A stretch of 64,000 nucleotides of DNA, taken from assembly GCA_963743325.1 (NCBI GenBank), contig CAVUOZ010000005.1, forward strand, positions 744,001 to 808,000, read 5' to 3'. The notes under the pieces are model-generated. The model was not told where the DNA came from, searched no databases, and saw nothing but the letters and a program-made list of their open reading frames with translations. Below, piece by piece: positions 34,498 to 44,334 of this stretch. How positions within the stretch are numbered: the first letter of the stretch is position 1; every line of letters starts with the position of its first letter. Both the position numbers and the translations under genes were made by a program. The stretch is from DATFVA01 sp963743325 (GTDB lineage: Bacteria > Bacteroidota > Ignavibacteria > Ignavibacteriales > Ignavibacteriaceae).

Positions 34498-36315
34498 TTA
34501 TTTCTCCTGGAAATACTGAATGAGTATATCTGCTTTTTTCTTACCCACCAGGTTTGAAAGCTGGTCAAAAGAGGAATTCTTTATTGCATTTAAACTCCCT
34601 AATTCTTTCAACAATATTTGTGCTGTTGACGGTCCGATGCCGGTTATATCGGTCAGTTCAGTTTTAATAGTTCTCTTGCTTCTTCTGCCTCTGTGAAAGG
34701 TAATTGCAAAGCGGTGGGCTTCATCTCTGACCTGCTGCAATAATTTAAGTCCTGAAGAAGTTTTTGGTATTGATTCAGCTTCAGATTTACCCGGGAAGAA
34801 AACCTCCTCAAGACGTTTCGCAAGTCCTACTATGTTATAATTTGTATAATTTAAATCATTTAATACTTCAACTGCACTTGATAATTGTCCCTTTCCTCCG
34901 TCCACCATAATCAGATCGGGGAGAGGGGTGTTTTCTTCTTTCAGCTTTGAGTATCGTCGTTCGATAACTTCTCTCATGCTGGCAAAATCATCAGGTCCGT
35001 CAACATTTTTAATTATAAATTTCCTGTATAGACTTTTCTTAGGTTTACCGTCCTCGAATACCACCATGCTTGCAACTGAATCACTTCCCTGCAAATTCGA
35101 AATGTCGAAACATTCAATCTTACGGGGGAGTACATTAAGCCTTAAATCCCTCTGTAATGCGGAAACAGCGTAAGAAACCTGTCCCTGGTTTTTCATCCTC
35201 TGCAGCTGTATTTCCTTCAGCTGGAGATTTGCATTTTCTTTACACATTTTAACCAGTGATTTTAATGAGCCGCGTTGAGGGATGATTATCTTCACTTTCC
35301 TGTCAGCTTTACTGCTGAGCCAGGCCTCAAGTGTATCTCTATCCGGGGGCAGTTCTTCGAGAATTATCTCTCTGGGCACTTCAACAAATTCACCATAATA
35401 AAACTTAACTGCCGCTGAATATATATCTCCTGCTTCCTCACCTATTTCCATTGAAAGTCTGAGCTGTTTCTTTCCGGTCAGCTTTCCGCTTCTTATATTA
35501 AAAACAGTGCAGGCCGAATCTTTTCCCTCATAAGCAGCTGCAATAATATCTCTGTCATCGAAATCTTCGCTTACAACTTTCTGTTTTGACGAAATCACTG
35601 AAAGCTGATCTATTTTATCGCGAAGTTCTGCAGCTTTTTCAAACTCCAGTGTTTCAACTGAGGTATTCATCCTGGACTTTAATTCTTTAATCAGATCATC
35701 AGTTTTTCCACGCAGAACCTTAGTTACTTCATCAACCATTTCGCCGTAATCTTTTTCAGAAATCAAACCTTCACACGGTCCATCACATTTTTTAATATGA
35801 TAATCAAGACAAACCCTGAATTTCTTCCTGTCAATTGCTTCCCGGGTAATATTAAGCTTGCAGCTCCTGATCTTGAAAACCTGGTTAATCATCCGGAGTG
35901 ATGATTTCATTGTCTTTACATCGGTATATGGACCAAAATACCTGGAACCATCTTTTATGATTCTCCTTGTAGGATAAATTCTTGGGAATGGTTCATTTGT
36001 CACCTTTATATAAGGGTATGATTTATCATCCTTAAGATTAACATTGTACCTTGGTTTTAAATCTTTAATAAGGTTATTTTCTAATACAAGAGCCTCAATT
36101 TCATTATCAGTGATTATAAGCTCGAGATCCGCAGTTTTGCCGATAAGTGTCTGGGTTTTTATGGAGGGAATATTTTTCTGGAAATAGGTTCTTACCCGGT
36201 TTTTAATATTCTTTGCCTTGCCTACATAGATAACCTTTCCATTCTCATTAAGAAACTGATATACTCCCGGAGTATCGGGGAGGTTTTTTAATTTTGATTC
36301 GAGTATCTGATTCAT
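34498..36315 (-). CDS. uvrC: Excinuclease ABC subunit C (UvrC)
   Basis: A 605-residue protein with the standard UvrC order: an N-terminal GIY-YIG nuclease (PGVYQFLNENGKVIYVGKAK) that makes the 3' cut, a cysteine-rich stretch (CLDYHIKKCDGPCEG), a UVR motif (about 200-235) that binds UvrB, the RNase H-like nuclease domain with DLIMVDGGKGQLSSA for the 5' cut, and helix-hairpin-helix repeats at the end (ITGIGPSTAQILLKELGS). Length is normal. It acts in nucleotide excision repair. It is on the minus strand downstream of corA (71-base gap). Confidence 0.96.
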   Translation of the reverse strand: MNQILESKLKNLPDTPGVYQFLNENGKVIYVGKAKNIKNRVRTYFQKNIPSIKTQTLIGKTADLELIITDNEIEALVLENNLIKDLKPRYNVNLKDDKSYPYIKVTNEPFPRIYPTRRIIKDGSRYFGPYTDVKTMKSSLRMINQVFKIRSCKLNITREAIDRKKFRVCLDYHIKKCDGPCEGLISEKDYGEMVDEVTKVLRGKTDDLIKELKSRMNTSVETLEFEKAAELRDKIDQLSVISSKQKVVSEDFDDRDIIAAAYEGKDSACTVFNIRSGKLTGKKQLRLSMEIGEEAGDIYSAAVKFYYGEFVEVPREIILEELPPDRDTLEAWLSSKADRKVKIIIPQRGSLKSLVKMCKENANLQLKEIQLQRMKNQGQVSYAVSALQRDLRLNVLPRKIECFDISNLQGSDSVASMVVFEDGKPKKSLYRKFIIKNVDGPDDFASMREVIERRYSKLKEENTPLPDLIMVDGGKGQLSSAVEVLNDLNYTNYNIVGLAKRLEEVFFPGKSEAESIPKTSSGLKLLQQVRDEAHRFAITFHRGRRSKRTIKTELTDITGIGPSTAQILLKELGSLNAIKNSSFDQLSNLVGKKKADILIQYFQEK

Positions 36316-36386
36316 CGTATCCGGTAAAATTTAATGTTCAAAATTAAGCTAAAGTATCAATCAAAAAAAGATTAAAAACTTGCTTA

Positions 36387-37466
36387 CTACAGCCATTCTT
36401 TCCTCCTGAAAAAGAAAATCATCCCTACGGCGACAGCTATCATGACTATAATCACAAAAGGGTAGCCGAACTGCCAGTTAAGTTCAGGCATATTCCATTT
36501 ACTGGCATCTGGACTGAAATTCATTCCGTATACTCCCGCCAGAAATGTTAGAGGAATAAAAATCGTTGATATTATCGTTAAAACTTTCACTACCTCATTT
36601 AGTTTCTGCCCTGAATTTGAAAGGTAAATTTCGAGCATTCCATTTAGTATTTCTCTGTAATTTTCCATTGTCTCAATATTCTGACGGATATGATCATATA
36701 GATCCCGCAGAAAAATGTAAGTCGATTTAACAATATAAGGGTAGTGTTCCCGTTCAATTGAATAAATTATATCGCGCAGGGGAGTAACGGCACGTCTGAG
36801 CTTAATTATCTTTTTCCTCAGGTTGTGGATAGTCTCAATAGTTGATCTGCCAGGATTATAAATCAGGTCATCTTCAATAACTTCTATTGTTTCATCCATA
36901 TCCTGCAAAATAAGGAAATAATTATCTACCACAGCATCAAGCAGTCTGTACATCAGATAGTCCGCTCCGAGTTTTCTGATTCTGCCTTTATCACTCCTGA
37001 TTCCCTCCCTTATAAGATTAAAGACATCCCCTTCATTCTCCTGGAATGTGAGAAGACAGTTGTTTTTTGAGAGCAGAAAGGAGACCTGTTCAATATTAAG
37101 CTCTTTTACCTCTTTGATTATATCAATCATTTTTACAACAAGGAACAGGTGGTTATCATAATCCTCAAGTTTTGGAAGATGATTTACATTCAGAATGTCT
37201 TCCAGCGTAAGGGGATGTATATCAAAAATTTCCCCTATCTGAGCTAGTTTCTCAACATCGTGAAGTCCGCAGATATTTATCCAGCTTACATGTCCGTTAT
37301 CCTTGAAATGTCTGAGTTCATCAATATTAGTTATTTCTTTTTCATAAAAAGACTTGTCATCATAATCAATACTGGTGATTTTCATAGCTGGCATTTTTTG
37401 CTCCCCTAAAAATATCAGTGAACCCGGGGGCATACCCCTCTTACTTGTGTAGGTACGTTTTCCCAT
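36387..37466 (-). CDS. corA: CorA-family magnesium/cobalt transporter
   Basis: A 359-residue divalent cation channel. The large N-terminal cytoplasmic domain is followed by a long helical region (about residues 200-290) and two C-terminal spans. The signature YGMNF follows the first span (IFIPLTFLAGVYGMNF) and forms the ion selectivity site. The ATG at 37466 is chosen because AGGAAAG lies about 6-9 bases before it; a longer in-frame reading adds 57 residues without family similarity. It lies upstream of uvrC on the same strand and borders the large gene-free region. Confidence 0.92.
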   Translation of the reverse strand: MGKRTYTSKRGMPPGSLIFLGEQKMPAMKITSIDYDDKSFYEKEITNIDELRHFKDNGHVSWINICGLHDVEKLAQIGEIFDIHPLTLEDILNVNHLPKLEDYDNHLFLVVKMIDIIKEVKELNIEQVSFLLSKNNCLLTFQENEGDVFNLIREGIRSDKGRIRKLGADYLMYRLLDAVVDNYFLILQDMDETIEVIEDDLIYNPGRSTIETIHNLRKKIIKLRRAVTPLRDIIYSIEREHYPYIVKSTYIFLRDLYDHIRQNIETMENYREILNGMLEIYLSNSGQKLNEVVKVLTIISTIFIPLTFLAGVYGMNFSPDASKWNMPELNWQFGYPFVIIVMIAVAVGMIFFFRRKEWL

Positions 37467-38068
37467 AAATCTTTCCTTTCTGAAATACAGATAATAAATT
37501 AAAAATAAGGAATCTAATGGAAAAAAGTTGGAAGATCTGGATTTAACAGCGCAATACTCCGATTCAAAGGATTCGAAAGAAATTGGCAGATCCGAGTGTC
37601 GGGGCGATACGCGGTGTTCTGTCCTTAAGGCTCCCATTATTTGTTACAGAATGGATTTCACCAGTTTCTGATACGGAAGGGTTTAAGTAATTTAATAATA
37701 GTAGAAGTTGATCTTTCAATGATATTAAGACTGTTAATATGTGCTCCCGAATAAACAAAAAGTATAAAAATTTATTCAGTTAAAATGGTGAAATCGATGA
37801 TTCTTTTGTTTTTTACATTAAAGGCAAATAAATAGTTTAATAAAACTTTTCCCTGAGGAACTATATTATTACCATTGGATGATAATAATACAATCCTGAT
37901 GTAGTATATCTATTGCGTACATTATTTAATTGATTACTGCTATCAAATTCATCCCGTGATTTATATCATAATGATTTAAAATATTTGTGGAACATTTGAC
38001 TTCCTAATAATACAGTTAACTTATTCTTATATAAAAAGTTATACTTATTGTTTTAATGTTATTAAGTA

Positions 38069-38191
38069 TGTGGATAAATTTTAACAATCAAAAGTCTAAA
38101 AAATCCGGTCGAATTGAATATTAGTTTCAATTATTCACATTGGGTCCATTTGACACTAAACAGTTGATTACTAATTAACATTTTATCCACT
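38069..38191. other. Cluster of three DnaA-box-like sites (candidate origin)
   Basis: TGTGGATAA at 38069-38077 is the exact reverse complement of TTATCCACA. TTATTCACA at 38131-38139 fits TTATnCACA. TTATCCACT at 38183-38191 has one mismatch. A weaker TTATTCAGT lies at 37772. AT-rich sequence flanks them on both sides, and genes on either side point away. This fits an origin but is not proof; three 9-mers in AT-rich DNA can arise by chance, and dnaA is not in the window. Confidence 0.35.
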
Positions 38192-38372
38192 CCATGTATT
38201 AGATTCAATAGATTGGTTAACCTATTCTAAAACAATATCTTATCAAGTTTAATTTAAATATAAAATTAAACTATCGACTTAATAAATGAAAAGTTATCTA
38301 ATATATTCTAGACAAGCGGAATTCTGATCAGTCAGTAAAACAGACAAATCTCCTGTATTTTCGAAAGGATGA

Positions 38373-38627
38373 TTTAAGCGCCTTCAAGTGAAGAACGGGA
38401 CTATTAAAACAAATGAGACAATTTTATCTATAAAAACCGGAGAGGCTCAGGAATATCGGGAGCACAGTAACAGTTTAATTTATCAATTATGAGCGGATGG
38501 TTTTTTGCTTGCTCCGTTAACAAGCAGACTCTTTTCGAATCCAATCGATAAAGGTAATAAAGAAGTATTTATAAATCTCAAAGATCAGACTATAACATAT
38601 TCAGGTATCATGATGTGTTTTGGGTAA
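38373..38627 (+). pseudogene. Possible decayed reading frame, unknown
   Basis: One plus-strand frame is open from 38373 to 38627 but for a single TGA at 38490. Parts read VKNGTIKTNETILSIKTGEA before the stop and ADGFLLAPLTSRLFSNPIDK after it. The composition is protein-like, and an upstream stretch (QTNLLYFRKDDLSAF, another frame) may belong to it through a frameshift. I do not recognise a family. It may be chance. Confidence 0.25.
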
Positions 38628-38903
38628 TTAACCCGGGAAATTTAATTCCCATTTTCTTTACAAGCTATATATTTATTATAGAGTATAATTCTGATTGGAA
38701 ATGAAATCAAATTATGAATGAATTTAATCCCTTATAAATACCAATTACCCGACAACCTCATTCTCGTTTAACACGTCAGGAATTTAATTGTCTTTCACTG
38801 TATTCCAATTCTTTTATATATTTAGGTTTATAGATTATTTGAATATTACATAACCGGGATCAAACCCATTTAATCATCATTCATTACAACAACGGAGTAA
38901 ATA

Positions 38904-39839
38904 TTGTCATTTAAAAGTGGTCTGAAAAGATTCTTTGGTATTAAATCAGAAGATGAAAAAAACAAGGAGAAAACTCCTAAACAAAAAACCAAAGATTTTT
39001 TTGAATCCCTGCTTTTTGCAGGAATAGCCGCATTTTTTATAATAACATTTGTAATCCAAAATACCAGGATCCCCACAGGTTCAATGGAGGATACAATTTT
39101 AGTTGGTGATTTCGTTCTGGTAAACAAATTCATTTATGGGTCATCCTCACCTAAGTATATCCCTTTTACGGAAGTTGAAATTCCGCATTTCACATTACCT
39201 TCATTACGGGAGCCCAGACCTAAAGATATTGTAGTATTTGAATACCCGGGCGGACGGGATAACTTAAAAGCCGATGAACTGGGAGTCAATTATGTTAAAC
39301 GCTGCATCGGAACCCCGGGTGATACAATCCTGATAATTGATAAAGTTGTTTATGTTAACGGAAAACAATTCTGGATTCCTCCTCATATCAAATATCTGCA
39401 GCCCTACCCGAAACCGAAGGGATTGGTGGAACCCCGTATTTTCCCGAAGGGGATGCCCTGGAATGAGGATAACTACGGACCGCTTATTGTACCCAAGAAA
39501 GGTTATACTATTCCACTAAACATAAATAATATTGAACAGTGGGAAATGACAATTAATAGGGAGTATGGAAAGGAAGTTGTTGATGTAAATAACGGTATGG
39601 TAACCATTGAAGGTAAACCTGTCACAGCCTATACTTTTGAAAAGGATTATTACTTTATGATGGGGGATAACCGGGACGATAGTCTTGACAGCAGATTCTG
39701 GGGTTTTGTAGCAAGGGATATGATAGTTGGAGAAGCCTTCATAACTTTATTTTCATGGGATAGAGATATACCGTTTTCAGATCTGTTCCGATTAATTGGA
39801 TCAATACGACTTGACAGAGTTTTAAAATTATTGAATTGA
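38904..39839 (+). CDS. lepB: Signal peptidase I (LepB)
   Basis: A 311-residue membrane serine protease that removes signal peptides. One N-terminal span (about 35-52) is followed by the catalytic serine S60 in IPTGSMEDT and the general base K132 in YVKRCIGTPGD; the conserved box MGDNRDDSLDSRFWG lies near the end. The start is TTG at 38904 with GGAG about 9 bases upstream; no suitable ATG precedes the membrane span. It opens the plus-strand group with the two M16 peptidase genes. Confidence 0.93.
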   Translation: MSFKSGLKRFFGIKSEDEKNKEKTPKQKTKDFFESLLFAGIAAFFIITFVIQNTRIPTGSMEDTILVGDFVLVNKFIYGSSSPKYIPFTEVEIPHFTLPSLREPRPKDIVVFEYPGGRDNLKADELGVNYVKRCIGTPGDTILIIDKVVYVNGKQFWIPPHIKYLQPYPKPKGLVEPRIFPKGMPWNEDNYGPLIVPKKGYTIPLNINNIEQWEMTINREYGKEVVDVNNGMVTIEGKPVTAYTFEKDYYFMMGDNRDDSLDSRFWGFVARDMIVGEAFITLFSWDRDIPFSDLFRLIGSIRLDRVLKLLN

Positions 39840-39873
39840 TATCAAAACAGAAAAGGCAGTACAAAAATTCAGA

Positions 39874-41136
39874 ATGGATTTATTAAATATTGAATATGAA
39901 AGATACAAGCTTAAAAATGGTTTAGAAATAATTCTTCACAAAGACGATAACCTACCGCTTGTAGCAGTTAATCTGTGGTACAAGGTTGGTTCTGCAAATG
40001 AACAAAAAGGGAAAACCGGCATGGCCCACCTGTTCGAACATATGATGTTTCAGGGTTCTCAAAACGTTCCGAAAGAAATGCATTTCCGGCATATACAGGA
40101 AGCTGGCGGAAACCTGAACGGCTCAACTAATTTTGACAGAACAAATTATTATGAGAAGCTTCCTTCCAATTTTCTTGAACTCGCACTCTGGCTGGAATCT
40201 GACAGGATGGGATTTTTACTGCCCGCTCTTACGCAGGAAAAACTGGATAATCAGAAGAGTGTTGTTATAAATGAGAGACTGGAAAGATATGATAATCAGC
40301 CATACGGCTTGGCCTGGGAGATTCTTTTATCAAATCTTTATGCTGACGGGCATCCATACAGCTGGCCTACGATAGGATACATCGATGATATTTCAAACTT
40401 CAGTCTGGATGAAGTATCCTCATTTTTTAAAAGATACTATTCACCGGCAAATGCATCATTGGTAGTTGCAGGTAATTATGATAAGATTTTTGTCAGAGAG
40501 AAGATTGATAAATATTTTGCTGAAATTCCTGACTCTGTAACTCCAGTAGAAACACAAACATCAACCCTAAATCTGGATGCAGGGAAAGTTATTGTCAGGG
40601 AAGAAAATGTGCAGCTTCAACGAATATACCTGGCATGGCCATCAGAGATTGCATACGGTAGTGACGCCGCCGCTCTCGATATTCTTGCAGATATCCTGTC
40701 AGGCTCAAAAAACTCACGTTTGTACAAAAATATTGTTTTTGAAAAAGAGATGGCACAGGATGTTTCAGCTTTTCATTATTCCGGTAAACTTGCCGGACAT
40801 TTTATAATTATTGCAACCGTCAAGCAGGGTAAATCTCCCGATACAATAAAGGATGAAATATTTAAAGAGCTGGAAAAATTAAAGCAGTCGGGGGCAACGG
40901 AATACGAGTTGAAAAAGACTAAAAACAGTATTAGATCAGGATTTATTTTTTCTCTGCAGAATCTGGATACAATGGCAAACCAGCTGAATTATTATAACTT
41001 TTTCCTTGGAGAACCGAATTCTTTCAATAATGATCTTAACCGGTACAGTGAAGTGACTAATGACAGGATTTTGGCCGTAGCAGATAAATATTTTTCAAAA
41101 CCATTTGTTGAACTCAGAGTAAAACCGAAATCATAA
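39874..41136 (+). CDS. M16-family zinc peptidase, catalytic member
   Basis: A 420-residue insulinase/processing-peptidase-like protein. The inverted zinc motif HLFEH is present (H52, E55, H56), and a downstream glutamate in the ERLERY region is the likely third ligand. Two M16 halves are visible (about 1-200 and 210-420). It has no signal peptide, so it seems cytoplasmic. Its stop TAA overlaps the ATG of the next M16 gene (TAATG), so the two were made as a coupled pair, as is usual for bacterial M16B heterodimers. Confidence 0.92.
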   Translation: MDLLNIEYERYKLKNGLEIILHKDDNLPLVAVNLWYKVGSANEQKGKTGMAHLFEHMMFQGSQNVPKEMHFRHIQEAGGNLNGSTNFDRTNYYEKLPSNFLELALWLESDRMGFLLPALTQEKLDNQKSVVINERLERYDNQPYGLAWEILLSNLYADGHPYSWPTIGYIDDISNFSLDEVSSFFKRYYSPANASLVVAGNYDKIFVREKIDKYFAEIPDSVTPVETQTSTLNLDAGKVIVREENVQLQRIYLAWPSEIAYGSDAAALDILADILSGSKNSRLYKNIVFEKEMAQDVSAFHYSGKLAGHFIIIATVKQGKSPDTIKDEIFKELEKLKQSGATEYELKKTKNSIRSGFIFSLQNLDTMANQLNYYNFFLGEPNSFNNDLNRYSEVTNDRILAVADKYFSKPFVELRVKPKS

Positions 41137-42516
41137 TGAGCCTGGAAGTGATCAGAAATAAAAAACCTCCTCAGTTAAGAAAATTAAAATTTAATCTTCC
41201 GGGGGTTGTATCATTTAGGTTAGAGAATAACCTGCAAGTTTATTTTGTACAAAAAAGTACCCTTCCTTTTCTGGAGCATGAACCTTGTTGCAGATGCAGG
41301 GAGCAAGTATGATCCTCCTGGGAAAAAAGGATTATCAAATTTATTTGCACTGACTGTTGATGAAGGTGCGGGAGAATATGATTCCCTGCAGTTAAGCGAT
41401 GAGTTCGAAATTCTCGGTGCTGGTTTTAATATCAGCTGCGATCAGGATTCCATATATTTTGCACTTCATATTCTCAAAGATGAATTTGAAAGGGGATTAG
41501 AATTATTTACCAAGGTAATTACAGTTTCACATTTAGATGAAAACGACTTCAAAAGAGAAAAGCGGAAAATTAAGACACGGATACTGCAGAACAGGGATGA
41601 AGCCGATGAGATAGCAAACGAGGTTTTTGAGTATAAAGTATTCGGAATAAATAATTCATATGCATTCCCGCCTATCGGTTATGAGAATGATATTGAGTCG
41701 ATCTCTTTAGAGGATATTAAGGAATTTTACAAAAGTATTTTAAATCCTTCGAAGGCATTTCTTGTAATAGTTGGCGATTATGATACAGAAAGTTTGAAGA
41801 ATCTTTTAAATAAAAACCTCTCCATGTGGAAAAGTTCTTCTTTAATCAGTCCTGTGCCTGCCTTTGATTCAACACACACTCCGGGCCTTTATATTGTTGA
41901 TAAAAAAGAAAGTGTTCAGAGTGAAATCCGGACTGGTTTGATCTCTTATAAAAGAAACGAATATGATTTTTATGCCAGAAGTGTTCTCAACCTTATTTTA
42001 GGAGGACAATTCTCAAGCAGATTAAACCTGAATTTAAGAGAAAAGAAGGGCTTTACGTACGGTGTCTATTCCCGATTTAACTATTTAAAATATTCAGCTT
42101 ACTTTTTTGTTTCCACATCAGTTTCTTCCGAAAATACCGGAGCGGCTTTAAATGAAGTATTTAACGAAGTTAAAAAGTTAAGAAAAGGAATTACAAAAAA
42201 AGAACTTGAGTTTGCTAAATCATCCCTGATAAGAAAATTCCCCTCAGGATTTGAATCATACCAGCAGATCGCCTCAAACATTATCGGGCAAATTATTCAT
42301 TCACTGCCTGAGGATTATTTCAAAACATATATTGATGAAATCAGGTCTGTTACATCTGAAAGAGTATTAAAAGCGGCTGAAAATAATCTTTATCCGGAAA
42401 GGCTTACTACAGTAATTGTTGGTAATACTGAAAAGATAATAGAACAGCTTAAGAATATTTATCAGGATAAAATAATTGAACTGGATGTAAAAGGGAGAGA
42501 ACTGAATAAATTTTAA
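41136..42516 (+). CDS. M16-family peptidase homologue, non-catalytic partner, apparent frameshift
   Basis: From the ATG at 41136 the frame gives MSLEVIRNKKPPQLRKLKFN and runs to QVYFVQKSTLPFLE, and then leaves the family pattern and stops. From 41278 the next frame carries on with MNLVADAGSKYDPPGKKGLS and the rest of an M16 protein to 42516. One extra base in CTGGAGC (41271-41277) explains the break; removing a G restores LPFLSMNLVADAGS. The zinc motif HxxEH is replaced by LSNLFALTVDEGAG, as in inactive M16 partners. The shift may be a real mutation or a sequence error; read without it the protein would have about 459 residues. A TTG at 41245 in the second frame is a poor alternative start. 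Confidence 0.8.
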
Positions 42517-42517
42517 T

Positions 42518-43519
42518 TCAACGAATTATCAGAACCGAAGGATTTATAAATTTATAACCCGTTTTTCTGAGAGCGGCAAGTGATGGGGGCATTTTCAGGA
42601 AGTCATCCACGGAAACCATAAATATGCTTTTACTGTTTTTGTTTGACCTGACGGCTGTAAGTATATCCTCAGGAGAAGAATTCCCTGGTTTAATAAATAT
42701 ATCCATCCTGATCAAAATCATGTTTCTTTTTGAAAATTCATTATGGATCATCTTGTAATGATTTGAATTAAATATATCGGAATTTTCATCAATGATAAAA
42801 AATGCTGCATCATGGAATTTCCCAATAATGGATAGTATTGAATTTTTAACCCTTCTTTCAGAGTAACCTGTACGCAGCTTAAATTCAAGCTCAGAAATAT
42901 CATCATTTAATAGCACGGCAGCTTCTTTCTGATTTTCTTTTAGGATCTTTAGAAGCTCCTGTGAATTTTTGGATGGAATGAGAACCGCGGAAAAATGCTC
43001 AGGAATTAAGAGGAGATTTTTTAAGTTATCGCTATTCAAGTCTTCAATTCCTGTCAGTACGAATCCAATCGTATCTGTATTCCTGCTTATAGAACTGTTA
43101 TAGTTAAATTTAGCAACTAATTTAAGCTTATCTCCTGATGAAATATTTAATTCAGTCGAAATGCCGGATTTAATTTCTGTGGCTAAAATATTCACTTCGC
43201 TGGTATCAAACTGATTTTGAACTTCCCGAAGCAGAAGACTCACCGGAAGGTCAGCAGGAACATCTACTACATAGTTAAACTTAAGTGAATCGTTGTTCAT
43301 CCCGGAGATATTTTTCCTTTTAATCCAGGTTGAATCCATGTTATAATTATTAAGGGAGATGAGAAACTTTTGATTTATAATATTTGCCGGCAAATAAATC
43401 CTTTTATAAGAGGGAGAGGGATGGTAGTATTTTTCGAGGATAATATTTACAGCCAGAAGGAGGATAACAGCCATTAATAGCCCCAGGATGAGATTATTTT
43501 TACTGATAGAGATCTTCAT
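42518..43519 (-). CDS. Membrane-anchored protein, divergent polysaccharide deacetylase-like (YibQ-like), tentative
   Basis: A 333-residue protein with one N-terminal span (about 9-28) and an extracytoplasmic rest. The C-terminal half, around TIGFVLTGIEDLNSDN, PEHFSAVLIPSKNSQELLK and EAAVLLN, recalls the order of blocks in the YibQ-type divergent polysaccharide deacetylase family, where a beta/alpha barrel begins with a short acidic loop. The metal-binding Asp/His triad of active deacetylases is not evident. It converges with the M16 gene, with one base between stops. Treat as a hypothetical membrane protein with a weak family hint. Confidence 0.5.
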   Translation of the reverse strand: MKISISKNNLILGLLMAVILLLAVNIILEKYYHPSPSYKRIYLPANIINQKFLISLNNYNMDSTWIKRKNISGMNNDSLKFNYVVDVPADLPVSLLLREVQNQFDTSEVNILATEIKSGISTELNISSGDKLKLVAKFNYNSSISRNTDTIGFVLTGIEDLNSDNLKNLLLIPEHFSAVLIPSKNSQELLKILKENQKEAAVLLNDDISELEFKLRTGYSERRVKNSILSIIGKFHDAAFFIIDENSDIFNSNHYKMIHNEFSKRNMILIRMDIFIKPGNSSPEDILTAVRSNKNSKSIFMVSVDDFLKMPPSLAALRKTGYKFINPSVLIIR

Positions 43520-43543
43520 CTGGAAATTAACCGGATTCCTTTT

Positions 43544-44326
43544 TTACCGATCCTTGAAATCCGCCTTCCTTTTTTCGAGAAAAGCCGATGTTCCTTCTTT
43601 AAAATCTTCAGTCCCACAGCAAAGTGCAAAAAGGCTGGCTTCGTAATTTAATCCTTCCCTCTGTGAAATTTCTTTAGTAGCAGTTACAGCTTTAATAGCC
43701 AGCCGGACTGCGTGACGGGCTTTGGAAATTATTTTATTCGCCATTTCTTCAGCTTTGGCAAGCAACTCGGATTGAGGATATACGTGGTTGACAATTCCGA
43801 GCCGTAAAGCTTCTGAAGCATCGATCATATCGCCGGTAAGAATATACTCCATTGCCCTGCCTGTATTAATCAAACCGGCAAGTCTTTGTGTTCCGCCGTA
43901 ACCAGGTATTATACCAAGATTAACTTCCGGCTGACCGAACCTGGCATTCTCCGAAGCTATTCTGATATGGCATGCGAGCGCTAATTCGCAGCCACCGCCG
44001 AGAGCAAAACCGTTAACAGACGCAATTACAGGTTTATCCATGCACTCGATCAGGTTAAAAACTGACTGACCTTTTTCGGCGAATGTTTTCCCCGAAATCA
44101 TGTCAAGCTTTTTTAGCTCGGATATATCAGCTCCTGCTACAAATGCTTTCTCACCGCTCCCCGTAAGAATAATTGCTTTTATAGAGTCATCACTCTTAAA
44201 GCCGCTGAAAGCATCGTGCAGTTCATTAATAATATCGGCATTTAAGGCATTAAGTTTATCAGGTCTGTTTATTTTAAGGATTGCCAATGAACCTTTTAAA
44301 TCAAGCAGTAAATTCTGATATGACAT
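43544..44326 (-). CDS. Enoyl-CoA hydratase/isomerase-family protein (crotonase)
   Basis: A 260-residue crotonase. It has the CoA-binding block KAFVAGADISELKKL, the oxyanion-hole region NGFALGGGCELALACH and the catalytic block FGQPEVNLGIIPGYGGTQRL, with a glutamate in each of the expected places for a hydratase. Enoyl-CoA hydratases add water to trans-2-enoyl-CoA in fatty acid or short-chain acyl-CoA breakdown. It stands next to the YibQ-like gene (24-base gap) without other beta-oxidation genes, so substrate chain length is open. Confidence 0.9.
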   Translation of the reverse strand: MSYQNLLLDLKGSLAILKINRPDKLNALNADIINELHDAFSGFKSDDSIKAIILTGSGEKAFVAGADISELKKLDMISGKTFAEKGQSVFNLIECMDKPVIASVNGFALGGGCELALACHIRIASENARFGQPEVNLGIIPGYGGTQRLAGLINTGRAMEYILTGDMIDASEALRLGIVNHVYPQSELLAKAEEMANKIISKARHAVRLAIKAVTATKEISQREGLNYEASLFALCCGTEDFKEGTSAFLEKRKADFKDR

Positions 44327-44334
44327 TTTTTCTC

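Larger units (their letters stand above)
37467..38903. other. 1.4-kb AT-rich gene-free region between divergent corA and lepB
   Basis: No intact gene or known RNA is seen. It is the longest gap in the window and lies where the minus-strand uvrC-corA pair and the plus-strand lepB-M16 genes diverge. It is markedly AT-rich (for example 38021-38070 and 38211-38300). Three DnaA-box-like 9-mers lie within about 120 bases (38069-38191), and a decayed frame lies at 38373-38627. The region from 37560 to 37700 is less AT-rich and holds nothing I recognise. Confidence 0.7.

Noticed and set aside
37564..37758. Minus-strand frame upstream of corA and the long in-frame extension of corA
   Set aside because: Neither has family similarity; the corA ATG at 37466 has the ribosome site and matches the usual N-terminus.
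38528..38545. TTCGAATCC word that resembles a tRNA T-arm
   Set aside because: No acceptor stem, anticodon arm or D-arm can be built around it.
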